Positions 44,236-53,443 of a stretch of DNA of 64,000 bases are shown here, piece by piece. The number at the start of each line of letters is the position of its first letter. The stretch's first letter is position 1. Origin of the DNA: Sinorhizobium sp. A49 (GTDB lineage: Bacteria; Pseudomonadota; Alphaproteobacteria; Rhizobiales; Rhizobiaceae); the NCBI RefSeq assembly GCF_002002725.1, contig NZ_MUNW01000041.1:1-64000 (forward strand), written 5' to 3'. The notes under the pieces are model-generated. The model ran no database searches. It saw nothing but the letters and a program-made list of their open reading frames with translations, and was not told the DNA's origin. The translations under genes were made by a program, and so were the position numbers.

Positions 44236-44258
44236 CGAAAAGTGTCGAAAAATCGACA
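44236..44258 (-). terminator. Weak terminator after rpsU
   Basis: On the minus strand tgtcg, six bases, cgaca and then cttttc follow rpsU by 3 bases. The stem is only 5 bp, so efficiency is doubtful. Confidence 0.45.
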
Positions 44259-44260
44259 AA

Positions 44261-44473
44261 TTAACGGGCCACGACGCCTTCGCGCTGTGCACGCTTGCGC
44301 GCCAGCTTGCGAACGCGGCGAACGGCTTCAGCCTTTTCGCGGGCGCGCTTCTGGGACGGCTTTTCGTAGAAATCACGCATCTTCATTTCGCGGAAAATGC
44401 CTTCGCGCTGCATCTTCTTCTTGAGAGCGCGGAGCGCCTGGTCAACATTGTTATCGCGGACAAGTACCTGCAC
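44261..44473 (-). CDS. rpsU: 30S ribosomal protein S21
   Basis: Basic protein of 70 residues matching S21 throughout ([45 protein letters not shown]). GTG 44473 is the start because it restores the standard N-terminus and follows aagga; an upstream in-frame ATG at 44533 would add an unrelated extension. S21 helps the small subunit select initiation sites. Confidence 0.95.
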   Translation of the reverse strand: MQVLVRDNNVDQALRALKKKMQREGIFREMKMRDFYEKPSQKRAREKAEAVRRVRKLARKRAQREGVVAR

Positions 44474-44810
44474 GTGAAATCCCGTTCCTTTGGTTGTTTC
44501 GAGTTGTTGCCTCACGTCAGGTGTCGGAGGCAAAAAAAGCTACGTTCGCTGAGCCGAAAGCTCGACGATTGAAGGTGCGGATACCAGATCGTCAGTGGAA
44601 AGTCCAGCGAGGACATGAGGCTGTGCTGAAAAATCCGCAATGGTGGGCCGCTATGTGTATCATCGAGCGGCAATCGACGGATTGCGGCGATGTCGCAACT
44701 CCGCGCAAGTCCGCCCGTTTGCGTCGCAAAAGAAACGTTGCGCAGGCGTCGGATTTGCGATTTCTAACGCCAACGAGAATGATCACCGGGGTTCATGGAG
44801 TAACAGGCGG
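44474..44810. promoter_or_regulatory. Divergent rpsU/soxB control region with two palindromes
   Basis: No gene is supported in this 337-base gap. Two inverted repeats lie in the soxB half: gcaatc-gacg-gattgc at 44670-44685 and tttgcg-t-cgcaaa at 44718-44730, the latter 80 bases before soxB. They are candidate operators for a sarcosine or betaine-responsive regulator. Confidence 0.45.
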
Positions 44811-46064
44811 ATGCGCAAATATTCTGTTTTTGCCGTGGCGCGCGAGGCTTTGCGCGGCCACAAGGGATGGGGTCCGCAATGGGCCTCGCCCGAGCCCCGC
44901 AAGGACTATGATGTGATCATCATTGGCGGCGGCGGCCATGGGCTGGGCGCTGCCTACTATCTTGCCAAGGAGCACGGCATCACCAATGTCGCGGTGCTCG
45001 AAAAGGGTTGGATCGGTGGCGGCAACACCGGCCGCAACACCACGATCATCCGGTCCAACTATCTCTATGAAGAGAGCATGGACATCTACGAGCATTCGCT
45101 GAAGCTCTGGGAAAACCTGTCGCAGGATCTCAACTACAACGTGATGTATTCGCCGCGCGGTGTCATGATGCTGTCGCACAACATCCACGACCAGCAGTCG
45201 TTCAAGCGCCATATCAATGCCAACCGCCTCTATGGCATCGACAATGAGTGGCTGACGCCGGAACAGGCCAAGGCCTACTGCCCGCCGCTCGATATTGCCA
45301 AGAACGCCCGTTACCCGATCAACGGTGCCGCGCTTCAGCGGCGTGGCGGCACGGCGCGACACGATGCGGTTGCCTGGGGCTACGCCCGCGGCGCGTCCGA
45401 CCGCGGCGTGCACATCATCCAGAATTGCGAAGTGACCGGCATCCGCCGCGACGAGACCGGCCGGGTGACCGGTGTCGACACCAATCGCGGCTTCATCGGT
45501 GCCAGGAAGATCGGCGTTTCTGCCGCCGGCCACTCGTCTGTGCTGATGGAAATGGCCGACGTTCGCGTGCCGCTGCAGAGCCAGCCGTTGCAGGCGCTGG
45601 TCTCCGAGCCTCTGAAGCCGATGTTCCCCTGCGTCGTGATGTCGAACTCGGTGCACGCCTATATCTCGCAGTCCGACAAGGGCGAGCTCGTCATCGGCGC
45701 CGGCACCGACCAGTACAATTCCTATTCCCAGACGGGCGGCCTGCAGATCATCACCCACACGCTGGATGCGATCTGCGAGCTCTTCCCGATGTTCCGCCGC
45801 GTCAAGATGATGCGACAGTGGGGCGGCATCGTCGATGTGACACAGGACCGTTCGCCGATCCAGGGCATCACCCCGGTTCCGGGGCTGTTCCTCAATGCCG
45901 GCTGGGGCACGGGCGGCTTCAAGGCGACGCCGGGCTCGGCCAACCTGTTTGCGCACCTCATCGCGAGGGGCGAACCGCATCGGCTGGCCGCCGGGCTGAC
46001 GCTCGACCGCTTCCGCACCGGCCGACTGATCGACGAGGCGGCCGCTGCCGCCGTTGCGCACTGA
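44811..46064 (+). CDS. soxB: Sarcosine oxidase subunit beta
   Basis: FAD-containing catalytic subunit, 417 residues, of the heterotetrameric enzyme that demethylates sarcosine to glycine, with formaldehyde or methylene-THF and hydrogen peroxide. The dinucleotide motif GGGGHGLG is at 39-46, preceded by the typical N-terminus (MRKYSVFAVAREALRGHKGW). It is the first gene of soxBDAG. The start at 44811 follows the family consensus; upstream in-frame sequence is promoter. Confidence 0.95.
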   Translation: MRKYSVFAVAREALRGHKGWGPQWASPEPRKDYDVIIIGGGGHGLGAAYYLAKEHGITNVAVLEKGWIGGGNTGRNTTIIRSNYLYEESMDIYEHSLKLWENLSQDLNYNVMYSPRGVMMLSHNIHDQQSFKRHINANRLYGIDNEWLTPEQAKAYCPPLDIAKNARYPINGAALQRRGGTARHDAVAWGYARGASDRGVHIIQNCEVTGIRRDETGRVTGVDTNRGFIGARKIGVSAAGHSSVLMEMADVRVPLQSQPLQALVSEPLKPMFPCVVMSNSVHAYISQSDKGELVIGAGTDQYNSYSQTGGLQIITHTLDAICELFPMFRRVKMMRQWGGIVDVTQDRSPIQGITPVPGLFLNAGWGTGGFKATPGSANLFAHLIARGEPHRLAAGLTLDRFRTGRLIDEAAAAAVAH

Positions 46065-46081
46065 TTGCCAAGGATTTCGAG

Positions 46082-46402
46082 ATGCTTCTGATCTATTGCC
46101 CCTATTGCGAAGAAGAGCGTTCCGAGCTCGAATTCCGCAATGCCGGTGACGCCCATATCGTCCGTCCCACCAACATTGCCGAGATCAGCGACGAGGAGTT
46201 CGAGGAATTCTTCTTCCTGCGCCAGAACCCCAAGGGCCTGATCTTCGAACGCTGGCGCCATATCCATGGCTGTGGCCGGTTCTTCAATGCTGCGCGCGAT
46301 ACGGTGAGCGACCGCTTCTATACCACCTACAAGGCGGGCGAACCGAAGCCCGATGTGGCCGCCATTCTAAAGGGCGAGCAGGACAAGGGAGCGGCACGAT
46401 GA
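46082..46402 (+). CDS. soxD: Sarcosine oxidase subunit delta
   Basis: Small zinc subunit of 106 residues. Ligands C6 and C9 (YCPYCEE) and a histidine/C64 in HIHGCGRFF are present. It stabilises the SoxA-SoxB complex. It begins 17 bases after soxB and its stop overlaps the soxA start (ATGA). Confidence 0.94.
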   Translation: MLLIYCPYCEEERSELEFRNAGDAHIVRPTNIAEISDEEFEEFFFLRQNPKGLIFERWRHIHGCGRFFNAARDTVSDRFYTTYKAGEPKPDVAAILKGEQDKGAAR

Positions 46403-49392
46403 GCGGCGCCAATCGTATTGCAGGTGCCGGCCGTCTGACGCCGGCACGCACCGCCCGCTTCACCTTCGACGGACGCACGCTGACGGCCCTTGAAGGCGAC
46501 ACCGTCGCCTCCGCATTGCTTGCCAACGGCATTCATCTCGTCGGCCGGTCGTTCAAGTATCACCGTCCGCGCGGCATTCTTTCGGCCGGTGCCGAAGAGC
46601 CGAACGCGCTGCTCGACGTTTCGCGCGATGCAGCCCGTCGCCAGCCGAACGTGCGGGCAACGGTGCAGGAAGTCTTCGACGGCATGAAGGTGGAATCGCA
46701 GAACCGCTGGCCGTCGCTTGCCTTCGACGTCGGCGGGTTCAACGATCTGCTGTCGCCGTTCTTTGCCGCCGGCTTCTACTACAAGACCTTCATGTGGCCG
46801 AAAGCTGCGTGGCACAAGATCTACGAACCCTTCATCCGCCGCGCGGCCGGTCTCGGCGTGGCGCCAACGGAAGCGGATCCGGATCACTATGCCAGCCGCT
46901 ACGCTCACTGCGACGTGCTGGTGATCGGCGCCGGCGTCGCGGGCCTCTCGGCAGCGCTTGCCGCTGCCAAGGCGGGCGCCAAGGTGATCCTCTGCGACGA
47001 ACAGCCTGAAGTCGGCGGCGCGCTGCGCTATGAAAGCGGTACGACGATCGACGGCAAGGACGGCTGGGACTGGGCGCAGTCGACGGTAAAGACGCTCGCC
47101 GCAATGGACAACGTCACGGTGCTCACCCGCACCACCGGCTTCGGCTACTACAACCACAATTTCGTCGGCCTCGTCGAAAGGGTGACGGACCATCTGTCCG
47201 CCCTCGACAAGGCGCTGCCGCGCGAACGGCTGTGGCAGGTGCGTGCCAAGAAGGTGATCCTCGCCAATGGCTCGATCGAGCGCCACATGGTGTTTGCCAA
47301 CAACGACCGTCCGGGCATCATGCTCGCTTCGGCCGGCCGCACCTATCTCAACCACTACGGCGTTGCCGTCGGCTCCAAGGTCGGGGTCTACACCGCGCAT
47401 GATTCCGCCTATGAGGCGGCCTTCGATCTGAAGCGCGCCGGTGTCGCCGTTCCCGCCATCGTCGATTGCCGTGACAACCCCGGCGAAGCAGTGCTGGCGG
47501 AAGCCCGTCGCCTCGGGATCGAGGTGCTCACCGGTCACTCCGTCGTCAATGCCGGCGGCAAGTTGCGCGTATCGTCGATCAGCGTCGCCCGCAACGGCGG
47601 CGGATCGGCGCGCAAGATCGCGGTCGATGCGCTGCTGGTTTCCTCCGGCTGGACGCCATCGGTGCACCTGTTCTCGCAATCGCGCGGCAAGGTGAAATTC
47701 GACGCGGCAACGCAGCGCTTCCTGCCGGGCACCTATCTGCAGGATTGCCTGTCGATCGGCGCCTGCAACGGCACCGACGACCTTCAGTCAACGATCGACG
47801 AGGCGCTGGCCGCCGGCGAACTGACCGCACGGGCGGCAGGCGCCGAAGGCGGTGCCCAGGTGACGCTGCACGGCGACAATGCCTTCGGCTGGACCGGTGG
47901 CATGATCGGCGCTGCCGAAGGCGCGGGACCGGACACCAGCGTCAAGGCCTTCATCGACTTCCAGCACGATGTCTGCGCCAAGGATATCCGGCTTGCGGTG
48001 CGCGAAGGCATGCATTCGATCGAGCACATCAAGCGCTTCACCACCAACGGCATGGCGTCGGACCAGGGCAAGCTGTCCAACATGCATGGCCTTGCCATTG
48101 CCGCCGAAGCGCTCGGCAAGGACATCCCCCAGGTCGGTTTGACGACCTTCCGCCAGCCCTACACGCCGGTCACCTTCGGCGCGATCGTCAACCACTCGCG
48201 TGGCAGCCTGTTCGACCCGGCCCGCAAGACCCCTGTTCATGCCTGGGAGGAGGTGCACGGCGCCGCGTTCGAGGATGTCGGCAACTGGAAGCGTGCCTGG
48301 TTCTATCCGAAGGCGGGTGAGGGCATGCATGAGGCGGTCGCGCGCGAATGCAAGACCGTACGCGAGGTCGCCGGCCTGTTCGACGCCTCGACGCTCGGCA
48401 AGATCGAAGTGGTCGGCCCGGATGCGGCTCAGTTCCTCAACCTGATGTACACCAACGCCTGGGATACGCTGAAGCCCGGCCGCTGCCGCTACGGCATCAT
48501 GCTGCGCGATGACGGCTTCGTCTATGACGACGGCGTGGTCGGCAGGCTGGCTGAGGACCGCTTCCACGTAACGACGACCACCGGCGGCGCGCCGCGGGTC
48601 ATGAACCACATGGAAGATTACCTGCAGACCGAATTCCCGCACCTGAAGGTCTGGCTGACCTCGACGACGGAACAATGGGCCGTGATCGCCGTGCAGGGAC
48701 CGAAGGCACGCGAGATCATCGCCCCTCTGGTCGAGGGTATCGATCTTTCCAACGAGGCCTTCCCGCATATGAGCGTGGCCGAGGGCAAGATCTGCGGCGT
48801 GCCGACACGGCTGTTCCGCATGTCGTTCACCGGCGAGCTCGGCTTCGAAGTCAATGTGCCGGCCGATTATGGCCAGGCGGTCTGGGAAGCGATCTGGGAA
48901 CGGGCCGAGCCGATGGGCGCCTGCGCCTACGGCACCGAGACCATGCACGTGCTGCGCGCCGAAAAGGGCTACATCATCGTCGGCCAGGATACCGACGGGA
49001 CGTTGACGCCCGATGATGCCGCCCTGTCCTGGGCAGTCTCGAAAAAGAAGGCCGATTTCGTCGGCATTCGCGGTCTCAAGCGTCCGGATCTGGTCAAGGA
49101 CGGTCGCAAGCAGCTCGTCGGGCTCCTGACCAAGGATCCGAACGTGGTGCTGGAGGAGGGCGCACAGATCGTCGCCGATCCGAACCAGCCGAAGCCGATG
49201 ACGATGCTCGGCCACGTGACCTCGTCCTACTGGTCGGAAAACTGCGGCCGCTCGATTGCGCTCGCCGTCGTTGCCGGCGGCCGTGCGCGCCTCGGCCAGA
49301 CGCTCTACGTGCCGATGGCCGACAGGACGATTGCTGTCGAGGTGAGCGACATGGTGTTCTTTGACAAGGAAGGGGGTCGCCTCCATGGCTGA
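46399..49392 (+). CDS. soxA: Sarcosine oxidase subunit alpha
   Basis: Large subunit of 997 residues, normal length. The N-terminal ~90 residues hold the 2Fe-2S-like fold (ARFTFDGRTLTALEGDTVAS). The NAD-binding domain with VIGAGVAGLSAALAAAK lies near 175-195, and the C-terminal ~390 residues form the folate-binding GcvT-like domain that captures the methyl carbon as 5,10-methylene-THF. It overlaps soxG by 8 bases. Confidence 0.96.
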   Translation: MSGANRIAGAGRLTPARTARFTFDGRTLTALEGDTVASALLANGIHLVGRSFKYHRPRGILSAGAEEPNALLDVSRDAARRQPNVRATVQEVFDGMKVESQNRWPSLAFDVGGFNDLLSPFFAAGFYYKTFMWPKAAWHKIYEPFIRRAAGLGVAPTEADPDHYASRYAHCDVLVIGAGVAGLSAALAAAKAGAKVILCDEQPEVGGALRYESGTTIDGKDGWDWAQSTVKTLAAMDNVTVLTRTTGFGYYNHNFVGLVERVTDHLSALDKALPRERLWQVRAKKVILANGSIERHMVFANNDRPGIMLASAGRTYLNHYGVAVGSKVGVYTAHDSAYEAAFDLKRAGVAVPAIVDCRDNPGEAVLAEARRLGIEVLTGHSVVNAGGKLRVSSISVARNGGGSARKIAVDALLVSSGWTPSVHLFSQSRGKVKFDAATQRFLPGTYLQDCLSIGACNGTDDLQSTIDEALAAGELTARAAGAEGGAQVTLHGDNAFGWTGGMIGAAEGAGPDTSVKAFIDFQHDVCAKDIRLAVREGMHSIEHIKRFTTNGMASDQGKLSNMHGLAIAAEALGKDIPQVGLTTFRQPYTPVTFGAIVNHSRGSLFDPARKTPVHAWEEVHGAAFEDVGNWKRAWFYPKAGEGMHEAVARECKTVREVAGLFDASTLGKIEVVGPDAAQFLNLMYTNAWDTLKPGRCRYGIMLRDDGFVYDDGVVGRLAEDRFHVTTTTGGAPRVMNHMEDYLQTEFPHLKVWLTSTTEQWAVIAVQGPKAREIIAPLVEGIDLSNEAFPHMSVAEGKICGVPTRLFRMSFTGELGFEVNVPADYGQAVWEAIWERAEPMGACAYGTETMHVLRAEKGYIIVGQDTDGTLTPDDAALSWAVSKKKADFVGIRGLKRPDLVKDGRKQLVGLLTKDPNVVLEEGAQIVADPNQPKPMTMLGHVTSSYWSENCGRSIALAVVAGGRARLGQTLYVPMADRTIAVEVSDMVFFDKEGGRLHG

Positions 49393-49936
49393 TCTGGCAA
49401 CTGCAACCCGCAAGAGCGCTCTTACTGCCCGCGGCGGTTTTTCCGAAGTGGTCCTGACGCCGGCACCCGCCGCTTCACGACTGTCGCTAAGGGCCGGCGC
49501 CGATGCGCTGCCCGGTCTCTCGGCGGCCCTCGGCGTCACCCTGCCGACGCGACCGAAGACCTCGACTTCGAAGGGCAAGCGCCATGCGCTCTGGCTCGGG
49601 CCGGACGAGTGGCTTGTCATCGACGAGAGTGAAGGCGATCTGATGGTCGCGGCCGCCAAGAGCGGCACGCTGCATTCGGCTGTCGACGTCTCCCATCGCA
49701 ACGTCGCCGTCATCGTCAGCGGTCCGGGTGCGGAAGTGGCCATCAACAGCGGCTGCCCGCAGGACCTGTCGCTGGCGATCTTCCCGGTCGGCGCCTGCTC
49801 GCGCACCATTTTCGGCAAGGTGGAAATCGTGCTCCTGCGCATCGCCGAGGATACCTTCCGCGTCGAATGCTGGCGGTCGTTTTCCCCTTACGTCTTCGGC
49901 ATGCTGTCCGAGGGCGCTGCGGACGCCGGCCACTAG
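49385..49936 (+). CDS. soxG: Sarcosine oxidase subunit gamma
   Basis: Subunit of 183 residues. The family segments LWLGPDEWLVIDESEGD and VDVSHRNVAVIVSGPGAEVAINSGCPQDLS are clear. It completes the heterotetramer. ATG 49385 follows an aagggggt ribosome site inside the end of soxA. No glyA, purU or folD gene follows. Confidence 0.93.
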   Translation: MADLATATRKSALTARGGFSEVVLTPAPAASRLSLRAGADALPGLSAALGVTLPTRPKTSTSKGKRHALWLGPDEWLVIDESEGDLMVAAAKSGTLHSAVDVSHRNVAVIVSGPGAEVAINSGCPQDLSLAIFPVGACSRTIFGKVEIVLLRIAEDTFRVECWRSFSPYVFGMLSEGAADAGH

Positions 49937-50002
49937 CTTCGGCAGCTTCCGGGTGCGCCCGTCGATCGGCAATGTCGATCGACAGGCCTGCAATGCAATC
50001 TT

Positions 50003-50024
50003 GCCGCCGGAGATCTCCGGCGGC
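50003..50024. other. 22-bp perfect palindrome between soxG and the alcohol dehydrogenase
   Basis: Two 11-base halves (gccgccggaga / tctccggcggc) form a perfect palindrome, 67 bases after soxG. No T run follows. It could be an RNA hairpin that dampens readthrough, or a binding site. Confidence 0.6.
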
Positions 50025-50057
50025 TAAGCTGCCCCCTGATGCAAGCGGGAGGATGCT

Positions 50058-51182
50058 TTGAAAACACGTGCAGCGGTGCTCCGGCACGCACCGGTCGAAC
50101 GGCCCTATGCCACGACGCGACCGCTTTCCATCGAGACCGTCGATCTCGACCCACCGGGCCCGGACGAACTGCTGGTGCGCATCGGCGCTGCCGGCCTCTG
50201 CCATTCCGACCTTTCCGTCATCAACGGCGACAGGCCACGGCCCGTGCCGATGGCGCTCGGCCATGAGGCGGCAGGCACAGTCGAAGCCGTCGGCAGCGCG
50301 GTGCGCGACCTCAAGCGCGGCGATCGGGTCGTGATGAGCTTCATGCCGAGTTGCGGCCACTGTCTGCCCTGCGCGGAAGGCCGCCCTGCGCTGTGCATTC
50401 CCGGGGCCGAGGCCAATGGCAAGGGAACGCTGCTTTCCGGAGAGCGACGCATCCATTGCGACGCTGTTCCGGTTCACCATCATCTCGGCGTTTCCGGCTT
50501 TGCCGACTATGCGGTGGTCTCGCGCCATTCCGCGGTCAAGGTCGACGCCGACCTGCCGCTGGTCGAGGCGGCGCTTTTCGGCTGTGCTGTGCTGACGGGC
50601 GTCGGTGCGATCGTCAACACTTGTCGTGTGCAGGCCGGCCAGTCGGTCGCCGTCGTCGGGCTCGGTGGCGTCGGGCTTGCCGCAGTGCTCGGAGCGGTGG
50701 CGTCCGGTGCCGAGCGCGTCGTGGCCGTCGATCTCTCCGAGCAAAAATTGGCACTGGCACGGTCCCTCGGCGCGACGGACACGTTTGTCGCCACCGATCC
50801 CGATGTGGCCGACGCGATCCGCGCGGCGACATCAGGCGGCGTCGATCACGCGTTGGAGGCGGCCGGCTCGGTCAAGGCGTTCGAGCTTGCTTATCGCATC
50901 ACCCGTCGCGGCGGTGCGACCGCATCCGCCGGTCTTGCGCATCCGACCAGCCAGATCGCCATTCCCGCCGTCAGCCTGGTCGCCGAAGAGCGCACCGTTC
51001 GTGGCAGCTATATGGGAAGCTGCGTCCCGAGCCGCGACATTCCGCGCTTCATCGGGCTTTATCGACGCGGCAAGCTGCCGGTCGACAGATTGCTGTCGAG
51101 CACCGGGCCGCTTGAGGAGATCAACGAGGCCTTCGACCTGCTCGATCAGGGCAAGGTCATCCGCCATGTGATTACGTTTTAG
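50058..51182 (+). CDS. Zinc-dependent alcohol dehydrogenase (class III / FDH-like MDR)
   Basis: Medium-chain dehydrogenase of 374 residues. The catalytic zinc ligands are C48 and H69, and the structural zinc has C99, C102, C105 and C113. The Rossmann motif GLGGVG lies near 196. It begins with TTG after gggagga, and no ATG fits this frame nearby. Placement after soxBDAG suggests handling of formaldehyde-derived adducts; the specific substrate is inference. Confidence 0.85.
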   Translation: MKTRAAVLRHAPVERPYATTRPLSIETVDLDPPGPDELLVRIGAAGLCHSDLSVINGDRPRPVPMALGHEAAGTVEAVGSAVRDLKRGDRVVMSFMPSCGHCLPCAEGRPALCIPGAEANGKGTLLSGERRIHCDAVPVHHHLGVSGFADYAVVSRHSAVKVDADLPLVEAALFGCAVLTGVGAIVNTCRVQAGQSVAVVGLGGVGLAAVLGAVASGAERVVAVDLSEQKLALARSLGATDTFVATDPDVADAIRAATSGGVDHALEAAGSVKAFELAYRITRRGGATASAGLAHPTSQIAIPAVSLVAEERTVRGSYMGSCVPSRDIPRFIGLYRRGKLPVDRLLSSTGPLEEINEAFDLLDQGKVIRHVITF

Positions 51183-51286
51183 TCAGCTGTTGCAGCAGGT
51201 CTAGAGCGTTACGGGGTCCCTTGCGCGTCAATTTCGGCGCGCGGCGCCACAATCTCTGCAAAGGGTTGCCCTAGCCGATCAACTTT

Positions 51287-51832
51287 CTAATCGGCGTCGA
51301 ACCGAAGGTACCAATAGAGCGCAACCTCGCGCGTGCCCGGCGTGAGTGCCGTATAGAGGTAGCGATCGTAGCCGGCCAATTCGAACCCATAGCGTGCGTA
51401 GAAGCGGCAGGCCGCAACGTTGTTGGATTGGGTTTCGAGCCGCAGTCCCGGCAGTCTGCGGTCTTTTGCCCATTGGACGGCCTGATCCACCATCGCGGCG
51501 GCAACGCCCAAGCGGCGCGCCGAGGCATCGACGGCAATATCGTCGATCTCGGCGTAGCCATTCCAGCTCTTGGACAATGCGATGTAACCAAGCAATCGGC
51601 CTTCCGCGCGGGAGACAAAGAGCGCGGCATCACGTTCTGCCGCCGCATCCATGAGGTCGGCCGGGTCCGTGTCATAGGTCTTGCGATAAGCGTCCACCGG
51701 TCTGGTGCCGCCGAGCCCTGGTCCATCGAAAGGAGCTACGGCTTCCGATGTCACCTCGAAAGAGAAGTCGCATGTCGCGAAGTCCGCGGCAAAGCGCGCG
51801 TCGGCCGGTTCGATGATCAAATGGTCGGCCAT
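51287..51832 (-). CDS. GNAT acetyltransferase, streptothricin-acetyltransferase (SatA)-like
   Basis: Protein of 181 residues. The order ALSKSWNGYAEIDDIAVD, then LPGLRLETQSNNVAACRFYARYGF, then EVALYWYLRF follows the streptothricin N-acetyltransferase group closely, including the conserved YWYL-type end. It could inactivate streptothricin-like antibiotics, or acetylate another lysine-rich compound. Its start lies 16 bases inside the DUF2332 gene, so it is translated from the same mRNA. A GTG nine bases further upstream is possible. Confidence 0.78.
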   Translation of the reverse strand: MADHLIIEPADARFAADFATCDFSFEVTSEAVAPFDGPGLGGTRPVDAYRKTYDTDPADLMDAAAERDAALFVSRAEGRLLGYIALSKSWNGYAEIDDIAVDASARRLGVAAAMVDQAVQWAKDRRLPGLRLETQSNNVAACRFYARYGFELAGYDRYLYTALTPGTREVALYWYLRFDAD

Positions 51833-52887
51833 CCGGTCCACTCGACCCAGCGACCATGAAAGTCCGCGCGGCCGATGAGATGCTTGCCGCCGGACGGCCA
51901 GATCTGCAGACTGAGCGCCGCGCCGGGTGTCTGTCCGTCGGCTTCCATCTGCAGGCGTGCAAATGGAGCGTCCGGCGTTGCGTTTCTGCCGGCCTCGGCA
52001 ATCAGCGCCTCACCTTCGTCCTGTGACGCCTTCGGAAAATACTGCCAGGCAATCGTGTGATAGACGACATGAACGGCGCCGGGAAAATGCTGTGCGAGCC
52101 GCGGTCTCAGCCAGTCGATGGCGTCGGCGCGCACGACGCGTTCAGGGCGGGCTGCTGCCGTCTCAAAGGCAAAGCCGGTGCGGTCGAGCCGATCCTGCTG
52201 GTCTGCCCAGATGTAGGAGAGTAGGCGCAGGCGATCCTGTTCCGACGCGGGGTCGAGCGGGTTGAGGTCGCACCCGGCGCGGCCAGCCACGGTAATCTCT
52301 GTTGTGGGTGGATTTGGCCCGGTCCAGCGCGGTTCGATGACCACGCGTGATGCCGGATCGCCCCAGGCGGTATCGCCCAGCCGGTAGCGATAGCGATCCC
52401 AGTGCAGGTTGAGACCGGCGCTGGCGCCGACTTCCGACAGCATCAGCGGTTTGCCGAACAAATCTGCAAGCGTCAGGAAACCGGCAAGCAGTGCGCTGGA
52501 GCGGCGAACCTCGTTGGTCTGCGGTGCCGACTGCAGCCAGTCGAGAATGAATTCGGCCTCGTGCCGAATGGCATGGTCCACCACTGGCCAGAGTGTCTCG
52601 TCGTCCAGCTGGATCGGCGGATAACTTGCCTGCAACCGACCGTCCCTGCCCGTGCGCACAAGTGCGTGCAGCGCGCCGCAGAGGCGCAACGCAACGGAAT
52701 CGCCCGCGGATGTCGGGTCTCCCTGCCAGCCGAGCACACGGACGCCGACAGGCGTGTCGGCCTTGAGCCGATCGGCGATCAGGCGGCATAGCCGCGCCGT
52801 GAAGGGGGAGCCGAGCCCGTCACAGGACTTCGCCTGGTCGCGAAATGCGTCGCGCACGGCTTGCTCGGTTGCCTTCGCCTCAGACAT
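51817..52887 (-). CDS. DUF2332 family protein
   Basis: Protein of 356 residues recognised by its family layout (FRDQAKSCDGLGSPFTARLCRLIAD, LMLSEVGASAGLNLHWDRYRY, VVYHTIAWQYFP). The GASAGLNL segment resembles a methyltransferase cofactor loop, so an S-adenosylmethionine-dependent activity is conceivable but unproven. It overlaps the MaoC gene by 8 bases and the acetyltransferase gene by 16 bases. Confidence 0.85.
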   Translation of the reverse strand: MSEAKATEQAVRDAFRDQAKSCDGLGSPFTARLCRLIADRLKADTPVGVRVLGWQGDPTSAGDSVALRLCGALHALVRTGRDGRLQASYPPIQLDDETLWPVVDHAIRHEAEFILDWLQSAPQTNEVRRSSALLAGFLTLADLFGKPLMLSEVGASAGLNLHWDRYRYRLGDTAWGDPASRVVIEPRWTGPNPPTTEITVAGRAGCDLNPLDPASEQDRLRLLSYIWADQQDRLDRTGFAFETAAARPERVVRADAIDWLRPRLAQHFPGAVHVVYHTIAWQYFPKASQDEGEALIAEAGRNATPDAPFARLQMEADGQTPGAALSLQIWPSGGKHLIGRADFHGRWVEWTGWPTI

Positions 52888-53368
52888 CGGCGGGGCGGTC
52901 CTTGGGGTCGAACTGGATGATCGTCTGCCAGGTGGCTGTCAGCGCCGGCTTGCGCTCGCCTTCGATCTCGACGCTGACATCATAGGTGATCATCAGCATG
53001 CTGCCGCCGCGAAAGCGCGCGTCTGCCATGGTGAAATGTCCGCGCACGCGGGCTCCGGACTTGACCGGGGCGATGAAGCGCACCTTCTCGAAGCCGTAGT
53101 TGATGCCCAACGTCTGTTCGCGGATCTTCGGAAGGCAACTGTAGTTCATCGCCGACAGCAGCGACAGCGACAGGAAGCCATGGGCGATCGTGCCGCCGAA
53201 CGGAGTTTCGGCTGCGGCGCGCTCCGGATCGACGTGGATATACTGATAATCGCCGGTTGCCTCGGCGAACTTGTCGATCGTTTCCTGCGTGACCGTGATC
53301 CAGTCGGAGACACCTACCTCGGTGCCGACCAGCGGTCTGATTTCGGCAAGTGAAATATCCTTCAGCAT
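52880..53368 (-). CDS. MaoC-like hotdog-fold dehydratase
   Basis: Protein of 162 residues with the MaoC hydratase motif FAEATGDYQYIHVDPERAA, which carries the catalytic Asp and His, and then FGGTIAHGFLSLSLL. It acts as an enoyl-CoA hydratase in acyl-CoA metabolism. It is the first gene of the MaoC-DUF2332-acetyltransferase operon. Confidence 0.9.
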   Translation of the reverse strand: MLKDISLAEIRPLVGTEVGVSDWITVTQETIDKFAEATGDYQYIHVDPERAAAETPFGGTIAHGFLSLSLLSAMNYSCLPKIREQTLGINYGFEKVRFIAPVKSGARVRGHFTMADARFRGGSMLMITYDVSVEIEGERKPALTATWQTIIQFDPKDRPADV

Positions 53369-53443
53369 GTGGCTGTCCTGAAAGTTGTCCCCCGACGAAT
53401 CTATAGGACGGTCGGGTGAGTTCTAGCAAGTGGTCGGAATAGT

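Noticed and set aside
47788-49842. 684-codon open frame on the minus strand opposite soxA and soxG
   Set aside because: It spans two confidently identified genes and shows only Arg/His/Asp-rich low-complexity translation typical of antisense frames.
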